Origin: Thalassolituus maritimus
Lineage (GTDB): Bacteria > Pseudomonadota > Gammaproteobacteria > Pseudomonadales > Oceanobacteraceae
NCBI RefSeq assembly: GCF_900156675.1
Contig: NZ_FTOH01000006.1
Coordinates: 62,001 to 126,000 of the forward strand
Direction of reading: 5' to 3'
DNA: 64,000 nt
Part shown: positions 19,870 through 29,012 of the stretch, in pieces
Position numbering within the stretch: the first letter of the stretch is position 1
How the letters are laid out: each line of letters starts with the position of its first letter
Position numbers and translations under genes: made by a program
The notes under the pieces: generated by a model
The model's input: the letters and a program-made list of their open reading frames with translations, nothing else
Database searches by the model: none
What the model was told of the DNA's origin: nothing

Positions 19870-20976
19870 TCAATTCTCTGAGGTGAGGAAGTGGAGCTCC
19901 ACCCGACGATTTTTAGCTCGGCCTGTGGCCGTTTCGTTGTCGTATTTGGGGAGAGTTTCACCGTAGCCACGCGCAATCAGGTTGTCAGATAAAATGCCTT
20001 TCTTTATCAAGTAGGTTCTTACTGACTCGGCTCTGAGCTGACTTAATCTCAGGTTGTACTGTGCTGAGCCTCGATCATCCGTATGGGCCTGTACTTCGAT
20101 CTTCAAATCGGGGAAGGGCAGCAGGTCGCTGGCAATCTGGTCAAGTATTGCGGTGCTGCTTGAGGTCAGCTTGGCAGAGTTGGTTTCAAATGTGATACCT
20201 GACAAGGCGAGATCGAATGGTGAACAGCCCACGGCATTTACCATCATGCCCGGAGGAGTGTCGGGGCACTGGTCTTGCGCTGTAATAACGCCATCCCGAT
20301 CATGATCGGGCGGCAGGACAACAACGACGGGGCCCGGCACAGGAATGGGTTTCTCAATAACTTCAGGTGGCTCGACAGCGGCAGGGGCTTCAATAATGGT
20401 AGGAGGAGTGGGCCGTTCTCGAGCGGATGCCACATCCTGTTTTGAGCCAAATCGGTAGCCTAATGACAGTTGGTATTGAGTGGCACGGAGGTCATCACTC
20501 ATTCCTTCCATGCGTGTTGCGTCAATGCGGCCGAACAGATGTTCGCTGAAGTCGAATTGAAGGCCGAGTTTTAGCCCTGGCCCAGAGAGGCTGCCGGGCA
20601 GATCAATGCCACTGTCCGCAGCATCCAGTGACAGGTGCTTGAGGGTCAGTCCGGCAAACGGCTGCAATCGACCCTCATACAGAAAATAGTGTACCGACGC
20701 TCCCAGTCCACTGACAGAAGGGCGGTCTTCGTCTTGGGTGAGGGCGGGTATTTCGTAACTGACTTCGAGTTCGAGTTTTTGGGCCAGTGTCCATCCGGCG
20801 GCGATTGCGTAATCGAAGCTGTGGCGGTAATCGTCACTGTTATCCAGTAGCCCATTACGAATACCCAGATCAGTTTCATTGACGCCAAAAGTGAGATGCT
20901 TCGGCGTAAGTGGAGATGCATTGGCATTCAATAATGTAAAGAATGAGAGCATCACTATCAGAGATTTTGCAGTCAC
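19870..20976 (-). CDS. OmpA-family outer membrane protein
   Basis: A 368-residue protein. Residues 1-21 are a signal peptide, about 25-185 a beta-barrel ending LSLGYRFG, then a Pro/Glu-rich linker and a single TSP3-like motif (DRDGVITAQDQCPDTPPG). The C-terminal OmpA domain binds peptidoglycan (FETNSAKL, VQAHTDDRGSAQYNLRLSQLRAESVRTYL, ARGYGE, NRRVE). GTG 20976 is preferred because GGAGGG lies just upstream; the frame also opens at TTG 21000. It heads the minus-strand surface cluster and shares calcium-motif chemistry with the giant protein. Confidence 0.88.
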   Translation of the reverse strand: MTAKSLIVMLSFFTLLNANASPLTPKHLTFGVNETDLGIRNGLLDNSDDYRHSFDYAIAAGWTLAQKLELEVSYEIPALTQDEDRPSVSGLGASVHYFLYEGRLQPFAGLTLKHLSLDAADSGIDLPGSLSGPGLKLGLQFDFSEHLFGRIDATRMEGMSDDLRATQYQLSLGYRFGSKQDVASARERPTPPTIIEAPAAVEPPEVIEKPIPVPGPVVVVLPPDHDRDGVITAQDQCPDTPPGMMVNAVGCSPFDLALSGITFETNSAKLTSSSTAILDQIASDLLPFPDLKIEVQAHTDDRGSAQYNLRLSQLRAESVRTYLIKKGILSDNLIARGYGETLPKYDNETATGRAKNRRVELHFLTSEN

Positions 20977-21066
20977 ACTTCCCTCCAGAGGCCGGCCCAA
21001 ATGGATTCGTGGTATTCTCTCAGCCTAGATGGTAATCAATAAAAATCGAATTAATGGAGCGCATTG

Positions 21067-22098
21067 ATGATGCAGCACTGTTTCTCTACTGGATGGCGAC
21101 TTCTTGCGATACTAGCTGTCGCACTGCCTGCGTTCGCTACCGAATCTACTACGGACACGGTTCGCAAAAAAAATCTTATCCGGCAGAATATTCCGGAGGA
21201 AGTGAGAACGGAAAAAGTAGAAATTGAGGTCGTCTCCGAAGATGAATTTCCTGACGAGGCTAAAAATTTACCGACCCTGATCGATAAAGTCCGTACAGAA
21301 ATGCTCGCCTCTGAAAATCCTTACGTACTTCTTCCGCACCGGCCCAATTACTTTCTTCCACTGACCTGGCAGGCCAGGCCCAGCAACGATGAGCTTGAGC
21401 GGGCACTGAACCAATACGCCGACGAAGACGTTCCGCTCGAGGATGGATACGATCACCTTGAGGCTATTGTTCAGCTTAGCCTCAAATACATTATCGCCGA
21501 GGATGTACTCGGTAATTTCAGTCGTATTGAGTTGGGCTACACCAACCGCTCGTTCTGGCAGGTATACAACAGTGATATTTCACGCCCTTTCCGCGAGAGC
21601 AACCACGAGCCTGAGCTGATGGTGAGTTGGATGCTTAAAGACAAAATCGTGGATTACGTCCGTTTGTCTCTGAATCACCAGTCCAATGGACAGACCAGTA
21701 CGCTGTCGCGCAGCTGGAACCGGATCATCGCAGAGACGGCATTTATCGTAGGGAGTGGTGTCATCAGTCCTAAGGTTTGGTGGCGTATTCCGGAAGGTAA
21801 GGAGGCTGACCCTGAAGATCCGAAAGACAATGATAATCCGGATATGGATGATTACCTGGGGTACGGCGAGCTGCATTACGTTAAGTTGATGCAGAAGCAC
21901 CAGTTCTCGATCATGGTACGGAATAATCTCGATTTTTCAGAAAACCGCGGCGCAGTTGAGCTGGGCTACAGCTTTCCGTTGACTAAGAAGATCAAAGGTT
22001 ATGCTCAATATTTCAATGGTTATGGCGAAAGCCTGATCGATTACGATCGTTATCAGGAGCGATTCGGTATCGGCATCAAGCTGACTGATTGGTTCTGA
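21067..22098 (+). CDS. pldA: Outer membrane phospholipase A (OMPLA)
   Basis: A 343-residue outer membrane enzyme that hydrolyses phospholipid acyl chains when membrane asymmetry is disturbed. After a signal peptide come about 60 charged residues, then the 12-stranded barrel. The catalytic triad is readable: His204 and Ser206 in SLNHQSNGQ and Asn218 in SRSWNR, with the same 2- and 14-residue spacing as Escherichia coli His142/Ser144/Asn156. ATG 21067 follows GGAG. The next gene begins 1 base after its stop, so they are co-transcribed. Confidence 0.95.
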   Translation: MMQHCFSTGWRLLAILAVALPAFATESTTDTVRKKNLIRQNIPEEVRTEKVEIEVVSEDEFPDEAKNLPTLIDKVRTEMLASENPYVLLPHRPNYFLPLTWQARPSNDELERALNQYADEDVPLEDGYDHLEAIVQLSLKYIIAEDVLGNFSRIELGYTNRSFWQVYNSDISRPFRESNHEPELMVSWMLKDKIVDYVRLSLNHQSNGQTSTLSRSWNRIIAETAFIVGSGVISPKVWWRIPEGKEADPEDPKDNDNPDMDDYLGYGELHYVKLMQKHQFSIMVRNNLDFSENRGAVELGYSFPLTKKIKGYAQYFNGYGESLIDYDRYQERFGIGIKLTDWF

Positions 22099-22099
22099 T

Positions 22100-23215
22100 A
22101 TGTTGACGCTGGGATTTATTATCAACCCCTTTGCCGGGATTGGCGGGGCAGTGGGGCTTAAGGGCAGCGACGGCCCTGAGATTGTTAAAGAGGCATTCCG
22201 TCGTGGTGCGACTCAGAGGGCGTCTGACCGTGCCCGGGTTGCACTGGAATTGCTGTGTCCCTATGCAGACCAGATTCAGTTTCTGTCTTGCCCGGGAGAT
22301 ATGGGACAGGCATTGCTGGATGAAATGAACTTCCGGTATCACCTTGTCGATTTTGAGCCTGCTACGCCGTCTACTGCGGCCGACACCATCACTGCGGTTC
22401 AGCACATTGCCGAAGCGAAGCCAGACGTTCTGGTGTTCGCAGGCGGTGATGGTACTGCACGGGATATCTGTAGCGTTGTTGGTGACCGCGTACCGGTTCT
22501 GGGGATTCCTGCTGGCGTAAAAATTCACTCTGGTGTTTATGGTATATCGCCGAGCGCGAGCGGTGAGGTCTTGCAGCGTCTGGTGCAGGGGCAACTGGTC
22601 GATATCCGGGAAGCAGAGGTCAGAGACCTTGATGAAGATGCATTCCGCGAGGATCAGGTTCGCGCTCGGCAATACGGTGAAATGCGCGTCGTTCAGAGCG
22701 GGCATTTTGTGCAGTCGGTAAAACAGGGCGGTACCGAATCCGAAGAACTGGTGCTGGCCGACATTGCAGCGCATGTTATCGAAGAGATGGAGCCGGGTGT
22801 GCTTTACCTTTTTGGCTCCGGTAAAACGACCCAGGCCATTCTTGATGAGCTTCACCTGAAGTCTACTTTGTTAGGTGTTGATGCTGTCGTCGATGAACAG
22901 GTTATCGCCAGTGATCTGAGCGAGTCAGATATCTGGGCGCTACTGCAGGAATACGAGGAAGCCTACGCGGTAGTCAGTGTCATGGGCGGGCAGGGCCATA
23001 TTTTCGGTCGTGGAAATCAGCAATTCAGCCCACGTATCCTTACTGCTCTGGGAAAAGAGCACTTCTACGTTGTAACGACAAAGACAAAACTGGTCGGGCT
23101 CGAAGGTCGACCGCTCGTAATTGATAGTAGTGACGTAGAACTTGACCGTCGCTGGGCGGGAACTCAGACGGTGATCACTGGGTATCATGACCAGGTGGTT
23201 TATCCCCTGATTTGA
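22100..23215 (+). CDS. ATP-NAD kinase family protein
   Basis: A 371-residue cytoplasmic protein of the COG3199 type, distantly related to NAD kinase. The start LGFIINPFAGIGG and the nucleotide-binding VFAGGDGTARD are diagnostic, and GIPAGVKIHSGVYG forms the following conserved loop. Members are larger than NadK and their substrate is not settled. The gene overlaps pldA regulation by being 1 base downstream, which is unexpected for a lipid enzyme and may be mere co-transcription. Confidence 0.88.
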   Translation: MLTLGFIINPFAGIGGAVGLKGSDGPEIVKEAFRRGATQRASDRARVALELLCPYADQIQFLSCPGDMGQALLDEMNFRYHLVDFEPATPSTAADTITAVQHIAEAKPDVLVFAGGDGTARDICSVVGDRVPVLGIPAGVKIHSGVYGISPSASGEVLQRLVQGQLVDIREAEVRDLDEDAFREDQVRARQYGEMRVVQSGHFVQSVKQGGTESEELVLADIAAHVIEEMEPGVLYLFGSGKTTQAILDELHLKSTLLGVDAVVDEQVIASDLSESDIWALLQEYEEAYAVVSVMGGQGHIFGRGNQQFSPRILTALGKEHFYVVTTKTKLVGLEGRPLVIDSSDVELDRRWAGTQTVITGYHDQVVYPLI

Positions 23216-23239
23216 CTGAGAGTGCGTGTAAAGAAAGTA

Positions 23240-23261
23240 AGCCTGATGACATTGTCAGGCT
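23240..23261 (+). terminator. Hairpin after the pldA operon
   Basis: AGCCTGA (23240-23246) pairs with TCAGGCT (23255-23261) around an 8-base loop, 24 bases after the ATP-NAD kinase-like gene. There is no U-tract, so it may act as an mRNA end rather than an intrinsic terminator. Confidence 0.45.
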
Positions 23262-23339
23262 CCCGCGACGATGACAAGATAGCGCCTGATGAGAGAGGGC
23301 CAGCTGCTGGCCGAAATTAAAAACAGGAAAGAATTAAAA

Positions 23340-23870
23340 ATGCGTAAAGGTGGAAAGTACTACAGCCCGGCAACCAAGATGGTTCACTGGTTGATGGCGA
23401 TTATCATCATTGGTCTTCTGGTCGTGGGGACACTGCTGGAGAACATGGCCAATGGTCCGGAAAAATTTGAGCTGATGGCGCTGCACAAGTCAGTCGGTGT
23501 TCTGGCGCTGTTTCTTTTCTTTTTACGTATACCGTTACGTATCATTAATCCGGTAAGACCCGTTAGCGGTGTGCCAAAAAGTACACAAATGGTAGCCGGC
23601 GCGGTAAAAGGTTTGCTTTATCTTTCAATGCTGCTGATGCCTGTGAGCGGTATTCTGATGAGTCAGTCTGCAGGCTATTCAGTAGCTATGTTCGGTTGGG
23701 AAATTCCTACGCTGGTCGCAGAGAATGAACAGCTGAATGAAATTGCAGGTCTGACACACGGTATTGTTTCAAAAGTACTGATGGCGCTGATTGCACTGCA
23801 TGTGTTGGGTGCGCTTTACCATCACTTTATCCGTCGGGATGAAACTCTACGTCGTATGATTCGCGACTGA
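23340..23870 (+). CDS. Cytochrome b561 family protein
   Basis: A 176-residue inner membrane di-heme protein with four hydrophobic segments. Heme-ligand histidines are present in the expected helices: KMVHWLMA, ALHKSVGV, GLTHGI and IALHVLGALYHHF. It resembles CybB, which carries electrons between quinol and superoxide in the membrane. ATG 23340 after AGGAAAG is preferred over the upstream ATG at 23289. It stands alone between a hairpin and a convergent chemoreceptor gene. Confidence 0.88.
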   Translation: MRKGGKYYSPATKMVHWLMAIIIIGLLVVGTLLENMANGPEKFELMALHKSVGVLALFLFFLRIPLRIINPVRPVSGVPKSTQMVAGAVKGLLYLSMLLMPVSGILMSQSAGYSVAMFGWEIPTLVAENEQLNEIAGLTHGIVSKVLMALIALHVLGALYHHFIRRDETLRRMIRD

Positions 23871-23948
23871 GACTATGTTCTGCGGCCTTCTGATATCACT
23901 CATGTCTGGCAGATATCGAAGGCCGCCGGTGCAAAGGACTACAACTCT

Positions 23949-25808
23949 CTAGAGCGTAAAGCGACTGATTTTCTGTGCCAGCTCTTTTGAAAGTCCACTG
24001 AGCACATTCCCTTCGTGTTCTGCTTTTGATGCTTCTTCACTGCATTGCTGTGTCAGACCATTGATTTTGTGGATATTCTGGCTGATTTCAGCCGCGACCT
24101 GACTCTGCTGTTCTGCCGCTGTGGCTACCTGAGTATTTACATCATTGATACTGAGCATCACTTCTGAAATGCGATCCAGAATGGCCGCTGATTCGGTCGT
24201 TTTTTCAATGCCAAAGGTAGACTGAGCCTGTGACCGTTCCACTGTGTCGACGACTTGTGTTGTCCCCGAACGGAACTGCTCAAGCGTACTGCGGATCGAT
24301 TCGGTAGATTCCTGGGTACGGCTTGCAAGCGTACGCACCTCATCAGCTACCACGGCAAAGCCCCGGCCTTGTTCACCGGCGCGGGCGGCTTCAATCGCAG
24401 CGTTGAGTGCAAGCAGGTTTGTCTGTTCGGCAATTCCGTTAATGACACCAAGAATTTCTGCAATGCTCTCGCTGTCTTTCTGGAGTTGTTGGGCAGCAGC
24501 AGAAGTGTTTGTGATGTCCTTGCTCAGACTTTGGATAGCATCCCGTGCCTCATCCGCAATCTTCTTACCCTTGCTGATGTCCTTACCCACTGACGTAACA
24601 GCATCAGCAGCATCTGATGCATTACGTGCTACCTGATGCACTGTCTGAGACATTTCGTCGATGCAGGTTACTGCACTCTGTAGCTCCTGCTCCTGCTCGT
24701 CAGTCACGGTATTGAGTGAGGTTGTGATTGAGCGAAGAGCAACAGCGGCTTCATCCACCGTGCTGGACGAACGTAACACCTGGTCAATGGTTTCACGGAG
24801 ACTGGTGATAAGGTGATTGAACGAGGTCGACATCTGTCCCAGTTCATCGGTTGAACCATGAGCTACGGTCTGCGACAGATCCAGGTCTTTCGATATGTGC
24901 TGAATGCGCTCTGTGATGCTGATCACCGGTTTGCAGATACTGTTTGAAATCAGCTTGGTAATGGCAAAGATAATGGCAATGATCAGGGCGAAGGTGATGA
25001 ATAAGGCGCGATAGGTTGAACTGAGTAACTGACTCGCCTCAGTTTGTGCGGCTGTCGCCATAGTTTCCAGGCTTGTCTCTGATTCGCGGATTGACTGACG
25101 CATTTCTCCAGACACACCTGAGTCAGCAGTGAGGCCAATTTCTTTCAGTTTATCGGCCAGCGATAAGAAGTCCTTTCTGTACTTCTCCATAAGTGGCACA
25201 GAAGTATTGAAGCCGCGCTCTCTTAGCATGGGTATGGTGTCATCGATACGCTGAGTGAAACGATCAACGTACTTGGCATCCAGGCGTAGCATGAAGTCTT
25301 TCTCATGGCGTCTGAGCATAAGCATCTGATAGAGCAACTCGTAGTCTCCGCCTGCTTTTAAAGATTCTTCGACCTGATGGACTGCGTCGCGCAGGCTGCC
25401 GTAGAGTCCAATGTTCGGAGTCAGACCGGCATCGGATCTCAGAGTCGCAAGGGTGTTAAATGACGCGACATAACCATCTATCGATTGTTGGAGGTTATCG
25501 ACACCGGAAGTGTTCATGTCTTGAATACGCATGTCAGACTTGAGCTTGGCGAGGCTTTCAGTCAGTGCCAATGTTGTACTGGCATGCTTGTCGAGGTAAG
25601 CCGGATCAAGGCGGGCTAAAAAGTCCTTCTCATGGCGCCTGAGTGTGAGGACCCCTTTCTCTACATCAGCGATTTTCTGGCGTACCTCTCCGAGGTGTTC
25701 AATCGAGGTGAGTTGCACACTGGTGATCAGGCCAAGCACGACTAGTCCTGCGAGTGTCGCTGCGACGATCAGGTTGTGCTTCGCCTTAATGGATAAGTGG
25801 TTGAACAT
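23949..25808 (-). CDS. Methyl-accepting chemotaxis protein, HBM-type sensor
   Basis: A 619-residue chemoreceptor. The first membrane helix lies at about 12-33 and the second at about 265-285. Between them is a large helical ligand domain with two copies of the LRRHEKDF motif, at residues 56-63 and 165-172, each followed by xRLDxxY. That duplication marks the helical bimodular (HBM) domain, which in characterised relatives such as McpS binds organic acids. A HAMP domain and the MCP signaling domain follow ([33 protein letters not shown]). No che genes are in the window, so it signals to a distant cluster. Confidence 0.93.
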   Translation of the reverse strand: MFNHLSIKAKHNLIVAATLAGLVVLGLITSVQLTSIEHLGEVRQKIADVEKGVLTLRRHEKDFLARLDPAYLDKHASTTLALTESLAKLKSDMRIQDMNTSGVDNLQQSIDGYVASFNTLATLRSDAGLTPNIGLYGSLRDAVHQVEESLKAGGDYELLYQMLMLRRHEKDFMLRLDAKYVDRFTQRIDDTIPMLRERGFNTSVPLMEKYRKDFLSLADKLKEIGLTADSGVSGEMRQSIRESETSLETMATAAQTEASQLLSSTYRALFITFALIIAIIFAITKLISNSICKPVISITERIQHISKDLDLSQTVAHGSTDELGQMSTSFNHLITSLRETIDQVLRSSSTVDEAAVALRSITTSLNTVTDEQEQELQSAVTCIDEMSQTVHQVARNASDAADAVTSVGKDISKGKKIADEARDAIQSLSKDITNTSAAAQQLQKDSESIAEILGVINGIAEQTNLLALNAAIEAARAGEQGRGFAVVADEVRTLASRTQESTESIRSTLEQFRSGTTQVVDTVERSQAQSTFGIEKTTESAAILDRISEVMLSINDVNTQVATAAEQQSQVAAEISQNIHKINGLTQQCSEEASKAEHEGNVLSGLSKELAQKISRFTL

Positions 25809-25921
25809 TGTTACTGCCTCATACTGACTTGCATTCAGTGTAGCAGTGGCCCGAGAGGCTGCCTGATTTTTGAGCAGGATGTCAGTTCAGTCGGGCGTAC
25901 GCGGCTGATTAGCTGCCAGAA

Positions 25922-26326
25922 TTAAAGTTCGATGGGAACAGGCTGTTTCTTTTCAATAAGCTCGATTTTGTAGCCGTCCGGGTCCTGTACGAAGGCAATG
26001 ACCGTGCTGCCACCTTTGACGGGGCCTGCTTCACGGGTCACAGTCCCGCCGGCGTTACGGATGGCGTCGCAGGTGTCTGCTGCGTCATCGACTTCGATTG
26101 CTATATGACCGTAGCCTGTACCCAGGTCGTACTCTGACTCGTCCCAGTTGTAGGTCAGCTCAAGAACGGCGCCTTCTTTCTCTGGTTGATAGCCGACGAA
26201 GGCCAGGGTGTAGCGGTACTGCTCGTTGTCGCTTTTACGCAAGAGCTGCATACCCATTACTTCGGTATAGAAGCTGATCGAGCGATCGAGGTCGCCGACG
26301 CGCAGCATAGTGTGCAGTATTCTCAT
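25922..26326 (-). CDS. gloA: Lactoylglutathione lyase (glyoxalase I)
   Basis: A 134-residue metalloenzyme that isomerises the methylglyoxal-glutathione hemithioacetal to S-lactoylglutathione. The four metal ligands match E. coli GlxI positions exactly: His5, Glu56, His74 and Glu122. The YTLAFVGY and [11 protein letters not shown] segments are characteristic of the short nickel-dependent class. It lies 60 bases downstream of nth on the same strand and may be cotranscribed. Confidence 0.95.
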   Translation of the reverse strand: MRILHTMLRVGDLDRSISFYTEVMGMQLLRKSDNEQYRYTLAFVGYQPEKEGAVLELTYNWDESEYDLGTGYGHIAIEVDDAADTCDAIRNAGGTVTREAGPVKGGSTVIAFVQDPDGYKIELIEKKQPVPIEL

Positions 26327-26386
26327 TATCTCTCTCCTTCATCTTGGTTACTTCTGGCTGGGCAGTTTCTGGTTCTACTGCTGTCT

Positions 26387-27022
26387 TTAGTCAGACGTTT
26401 TCTGTTTGAACTCACATAGGTCTTCGATGATGCAAGACCCACACTTTGGTTTGCGTGCCACGCAGGTGTATCGCCCATGAAGAATCAGCCAGTGATGAGC
26501 ATCCATCAGAAATTCTTTCGGCACCAGTCGCATGAGACGTGCTTCAACTTCATCCACGTTCTTTCCGGGGGCAATTTTAGTGCGGTTTGATACCCGGAAA
26601 ATATGGGTATCGACGGCCATTGCTGGCTGCCGGAAGGCCGTATTCAGTACGACGTTGGCCGTCTTTCGTCCGACACCGGGCAGAGCCACGAGTTCGTCGC
26701 GCGTTTTAGGAACTTCACCTCCATGGCGCTCAAGCAGGAGCTCGGCCATTTTGACGACATTCTTCGCTTTGCTGTTAAACAGACCGATGGTTTTGATGTA
26801 TTCCTTCAGGCCTTCTTCACCGAGAGCTAGAATCTGGGCGGGCGTATTTGCCACGGGAAACAACTTCCGTGTCGCTTTGTTTACGCTTACGTCGGTAGCT
26901 TGTGCCGACAGGGTCACGGCAACAAGCAATTCATAGGGAGAGGTGTACTCCAGTTCAGTTTCCGGATTCGGATTCTCGTTTCTGAGCCGGGTAAAGATTT
27001 CGATACGTTTGTCTTTATTCAT
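26387..27022 (-). CDS. nth: Endonuclease III
   Basis: A 211-residue base-excision glycosylase/AP lyase acting on oxidised pyrimidines. The helix-hairpin-helix LPGVGRKTANVVL contains the catalytic Lys, and VDTHIFRV the catalytic Asp. The C-terminal 4Fe-4S motif is complete: C-x6-C-x2-C-x5-C (CVARKPKCGSCIIEDLC). ATG 27022 (MNKDKR) matches the family start; an upstream ATG at 27049 is in frame. Confidence 0.95.
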   Translation of the reverse strand: MNKDKRIEIFTRLRNENPNPETELEYTSPYELLVAVTLSAQATDVSVNKATRKLFPVANTPAQILALGEEGLKEYIKTIGLFNSKAKNVVKMAELLLERHGGEVPKTRDELVALPGVGRKTANVVLNTAFRQPAMAVDTHIFRVSNRTKIAPGKNVDEVEARLMRLVPKEFLMDAHHWLILHGRYTCVARKPKCGSCIIEDLCEFKQKTSD

Positions 27023-27075
27023 AGTCATCACATCAGGTTGCAATACCATGATACCAGTTGCAGCCTGCAGAAAGG

Positions 27076-27109
27076 AAAAAGCCCTGCCTCCGGGGAGAGA
27101 GCAGGGCTT
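27076..27109 (-). terminator. Rho-independent terminator (minus strand)
   Basis: On the minus strand, AAGCCCTGC pairs with GCAGGGCTT, with a second CTCC/GGAG pairing inside, followed by TTTTT. It lies between dapD and nth, so it ends transcription coming from the dapD side, or from any small gene between them. Confidence 0.7.
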
Positions 27110-27110
27110 A

Positions 27111-27254
27111 GTGGTGATCGACAGGCTTACTTTTCGTTATTCAGCGGCTGTTATTTTTATTTTCGCCGGCTGTGCCTATTCGCTACATCTTATTGACGTG
27201 GTGTTTCCAACCGCGTTTGGAATGGTTTCTCGCTGGCTGGTATTTATAGGTTAG
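27111..27254 (+). CDS. Possible small membrane peptide
   Basis: A 47-residue frame starting at GTG 27111 (a second GTG follows at once). The product is strongly hydrophobic with one clear membrane segment (YSAAVIFIFAGCAYSLHLI) and a second hydrophobic stretch near the end. It lies in the otherwise empty 400-base gap between nth and dapD, opposite to both. The purine-rich GGAGAGAG upstream could be a ribosome site but is inside the terminator hairpin. Not recognised as a known family, and it may be chance. Confidence 0.22.
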   Translation: MVIDRLTFRYSAAVIFIFAGCAYSLHLIDVVFPTAFGMVSRWLVFIG

Positions 27255-27377
27255 TCAGTAAAATAGGTAACGAAAGGCGATTTCGTGCAAATACACAAAA
27301 TATACGTTCAGTGATTACATTGCAGTAACACTGGTTACGTTCGAGTTTACTTTGAGGGTTGGGAGAGAAGCAGAAGG

Positions 27378-27403
27378 TTGTCCGGGCAGGCCTGCCCGGA
27401 CAA
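27378..27403 (-). terminator. Perfect 26-base palindrome downstream of dapD
   Basis: A 13-base arm TTGTCCGGGCAGG directly abuts its perfect complement, 17 bases after the dapD stop. No U-run follows on the minus strand, so it may be an mRNA-stabilising 3' hairpin; the main terminator is further on at 27076-27109. Confidence 0.55.
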
Positions 27404-27419
27404 GCGGGATTTAACGGTA

Positions 27420-28448
27420 TCAGTTGTTCGCGTGAAGCTCTTCATTCAGAGCGATAGCGCTCTTATTGGTCACGCACTGAACGGCGCCTGTAATAGAGTC
27501 ACGACGAAACAGCAGGTCTGATTTACCCGCCAGGTCACGTCCTTTAACGGTTTCAACGATGTTCTTCTGATCGTCGAGTACCTGAATCTTAGTGCCAGCG
27601 GTCACGTACAGGCCTGCTTCGACGGTGCAGCGATCACCCAGAGGGATACCGATACCGGCGTTGGCACCTAACAGGCACTTCTCGCCAACAGAAATAATGA
27701 TGTTACCACCACCAGACAGAGTACCCATCGTAGAGCAGCCGCCGCCCAGGTCAGAGCCGTCACCAACAACAACGCCCGCAGAGATACGACCTTCAACCAT
27801 GGAAACACCCATGGTGCCTGCATTAAAGTTAACGAAACCTTCGTGCATGATGGTTGTGCCTTCACCGATGTAAGCGCCGAGGCGAACACGAGCCGTGTGC
27901 GCAATACGTACGCCCGTTGGTACCACGTAATCGGTCATGCGTGGGAACTTATCAACGCTGTTCACTGACAGCAGCTCACCTTCAAGGCGGGCCTGTAGCT
28001 GAGCATCAGCCAGTTCATTCAGGTCGATTGCGCCTTTGTTAGTCCATGCAACGTTTGGCAGCAGACCGAAGATTCCAGCAAGGTTAACGCCATGTGGCTT
28101 AACCAGACGGTGAGAGAGCAGGTGGAGCTTGAGGTAAACTTCAGGAGTGGATGACGCCTGATCGTCAGACTCCAGAATGGTTACAACGACTGGACGCTTG
28201 CTTTCAGTACATGCGCGCGCGAGTTTGGCTTGCTCGCTGTCTGCGCCTTCAACGGCAGAAGCGAAGGTGCTCAGCTGGTCAGAATTCACGCTGATTGCTT
28301 CGTTGCCACCGGTGTATCCGAGAGCAGTGCGAGCAGCTTCGACGATGCCGTCAGCCGGGTTCAGCAGAGGCTTCTGGTAGTAAACCTCGAGCCATTCACC
28401 TTTACTGTTGTGGGTACCAACACCAATGGCGATTGCGAATGTGGTCAT
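27420..28448 (-). CDS. dapD: Tetrahydrodipicolinate N-succinyltransferase
   Basis: A 342-residue lysine/diaminopimelate pathway enzyme that transfers succinyl from succinyl-CoA to tetrahydrodipicolinate. The length and the start (FAIAIGVGTHNSKGEWLEVYYQKPLLNP) fit the long, Pseudomonas-type DapD. The left-handed beta-helix is visible as hexapeptide repeats around residues 180-290 (VRIAHTARVRLGAYIGEGTTI, GAGVVVGDGSDLGGG-like turns). The YffB-like gene lies 31 bases upstream, an order also found in Pseudomonas. Confidence 0.94.
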   Translation of the reverse strand: MTTFAIAIGVGTHNSKGEWLEVYYQKPLLNPADGIVEAARTALGYTGGNEAISVNSDQLSTFASAVEGADSEQAKLARACTESKRPVVVTILESDDQASSTPEVYLKLHLLSHRLVKPHGVNLAGIFGLLPNVAWTNKGAIDLNELADAQLQARLEGELLSVNSVDKFPRMTDYVVPTGVRIAHTARVRLGAYIGEGTTIMHEGFVNFNAGTMGVSMVEGRISAGVVVGDGSDLGGGCSTMGTLSGGGNIIISVGEKCLLGANAGIGIPLGDRCTVEAGLYVTAGTKIQVLDDQKNIVETVKGRDLAGKSDLLFRRDSITGAVQCVTNKSAIALNEELHANN

Positions 28449-28479
28449 GAGTATTCCTCAAGTAGTCGTTTAAATGTTG

Positions 28480-28842
28480 TTATTTCAGGCGAGCTTCGTA
28501 GTCGTCTGCCTTAAAGCCAAGCACGCGCTCACTGCCAGTATCGAGGAGTGGGCGTTTAATGATTGAAGGGTTGTCGAGTATGACTGCTTTCGCCGTGTCA
28601 TTGTCCATCGCTTCACGGGTACTTTCATCAAGCTTGCGCCAGGTCGTCCCGCGACGGTTGATCACCGCCTCCCAACCTAGTTCATCGAGCCATGCATCCA
28701 GCTTGTCCGCCGGGACTCCTTCTTTTTTGTAGTCATGAAAGTGGTAGTCGATGCCTGCGTCAGTCAGCCACTTTAAGGCTTTCTTCATAGTGTCGCAGTT
28801 CTTGATACCGTAAATCGTCAGCACGGAGTATCCCTTATTCAT
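28480..28842 (-). CDS. ArsC/Spx-family reductase, YffB-like
   Basis: A 120-residue thioredoxin-fold protein of the ArsC/Spx superfamily. [16 protein letters not shown] carries the single redox Cys, HDYKKEG follows the second strand, and [11 protein letters not shown] is the family's C-terminal signature. Related YffB proteins bind glutathione, and their substrate is unresolved. It is the upstream gene of the dapD pair and starts 171 bases from the divergent chemoreceptor start. Confidence 0.85.
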   Translation of the reverse strand: MNKGYSVLTIYGIKNCDTMKKALKWLTDAGIDYHFHDYKKEGVPADKLDAWLDELGWEAVINRRGTTWRKLDESTREAMDNDTAKAVILDNPSIIKRPLLDTGSERVLGFKADDYEARLK

Positions 28843-29012
28843 GTCGTAAATCGATGCGGATGATACCAGAATGGGAAGGCTGGATCAGCAGGTGCTGTGC
28901 TTTGCCGGGCCAACCTGAAAGGGAAGATTGTTCACAGTGCGTTTATTGCCACTATTGTTGCTTGCAGTGCGGTTTTGCCGGACTACGCTTAAAGCCAAAG
29001 AGGAGGGGTGTC

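Noticed and set aside
22076-22855. 259-codon minus-strand frame
   Set aside because: Shadow of the ATP-NAD kinase-like gene, which has clear GGDGT motifs on the plus strand.
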